From: Pseudomonadales bacterium
Lineage (GTDB): Bacteria; Pseudomonadota; Gammaproteobacteria; Pseudomonadales; Azotimanducaceae
Length of the DNA: 64,000 bases
Assembly: GCA_029251375.1 (NCBI GenBank)
Contig: JAQXDL010000045.1
Location: forward strand, 48,807-112,806
Direction: 5' to 3'
Position numbers and translations under genes: made by a program. Position 1 is the stretch's first letter. Each line of letters opens with the position of its first letter. Positions 63,949-64,000 of this stretch are shown piece by piece. The notes under the pieces were generated by a model. It searched no databases, had not been told where the DNA came from, and worked only from the letters and a program-made list of their open reading frames with translations.

Positions 63949-64000
63949 AATATGAGGTGCCTTTTTGTATGATGAACTAAGTGCTCGGCATGATACATCA

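Overview
The window is a chromosomal segment of a free-living, probably marine gammaproteobacterium. GC content looks moderate by eye. Gene density is high and no rRNA, tRNA, CRISPR array, transposase or phage gene was recognised. The taxonomic call rests on two conserved blocks: roxA-purB-hflD-mnmA-nudJ (with rluE nearby), and clpS-clpA-infA-bpt-aat-trxB followed by a PA4642-family gene. Both orders are familiar from Pseudomonas, E. coli and relatives. The DUF3450/ExbB/ExbB/ExbD/TonB/TPR operon also fits. The order or genus cannot be fixed from sequence reading alone.

Layout. 1-8.9 kb holds a DUF3806 gene fragment, leuB, a NamZ-type (DUF1343) muramidase, a DOMON-like protein, glutathione reductase, a DUF429 protein, a sodium:amino-acid symporter and an SDR. 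8.9-11.9 kb is a large M16/PreP-like metalloprotease. 12.4-17.5 kb is an energy-transducing TonB2-type operon with a clear terminator. 17.6-27.3 kb holds rsgA, a tripartite tricarboxylate transporter operon (SMP-30 gene, tctC, tctB, tctA), a divergent PhyH dioxygenase, serC, a VOC protein and an ATP/ADP-translocase-like MFS protein. Two small genes with excellent ribosome binding sites also lie here: 23 aa at 18832-18903 and 35 aa at 24039-24146. 27.3-33 kb holds an FMN alpha-hydroxyacid oxidase, an S1/P1 nuclease and a C39-peptidase ABC exporter with its HlyD partner but no visible cargo gene. 33.3-44.3 kb holds SDRs, metA behind a SAM-II riboswitch, a Gph phosphatase, a four-gene VWA/J-domain/RDD/unknown cluster, a cytosolic 5'-nucleotidase, a TauE/SafE permease, cysB, cysH with a CxxC partner, and thrH. 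44.4-48.7 kb holds prpB-prpC, a VOC protein, a lytic transglycosylase and an RraA-like protein. 48.8-64 kb is the conserved core block, with moaCDE inserted between nudJ and rluE.

How the genes work together. Sulfur assimilation and methionine are well represented: cysB, a 4Fe-4S APS-type cysH with a glutaredoxin-like neighbour, and metA under S-adenosylmethionine control. serC and thrH can both act in serine synthesis. prpBC handles propionyl-CoA. bpt, aat, clpS and clpA form the N-degron route: two transferases add leucine or phenylalanine to protein N termini, ClpS recognises them, and ClpA unfolds for ClpP.

The most notable non-coding structure is a compact promoter/SAM-II aptamer/intrinsic terminator upstream of metA. 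A second theme is repeated local tandem duplication with units of 9, 12, 13, 15 and 22 bp, mostly in spacers. One 12-bp array straddles the stop of the MFS gene and carries three in-frame amber codons where flanking copies have GAG. Two more simple-sequence insertions lie inside the C39 ABC exporter. The best candidates for something undescribed are the VWA/J/RDD cluster, the orphan C39 exporter, the two small genes and the amber-repeat tail.
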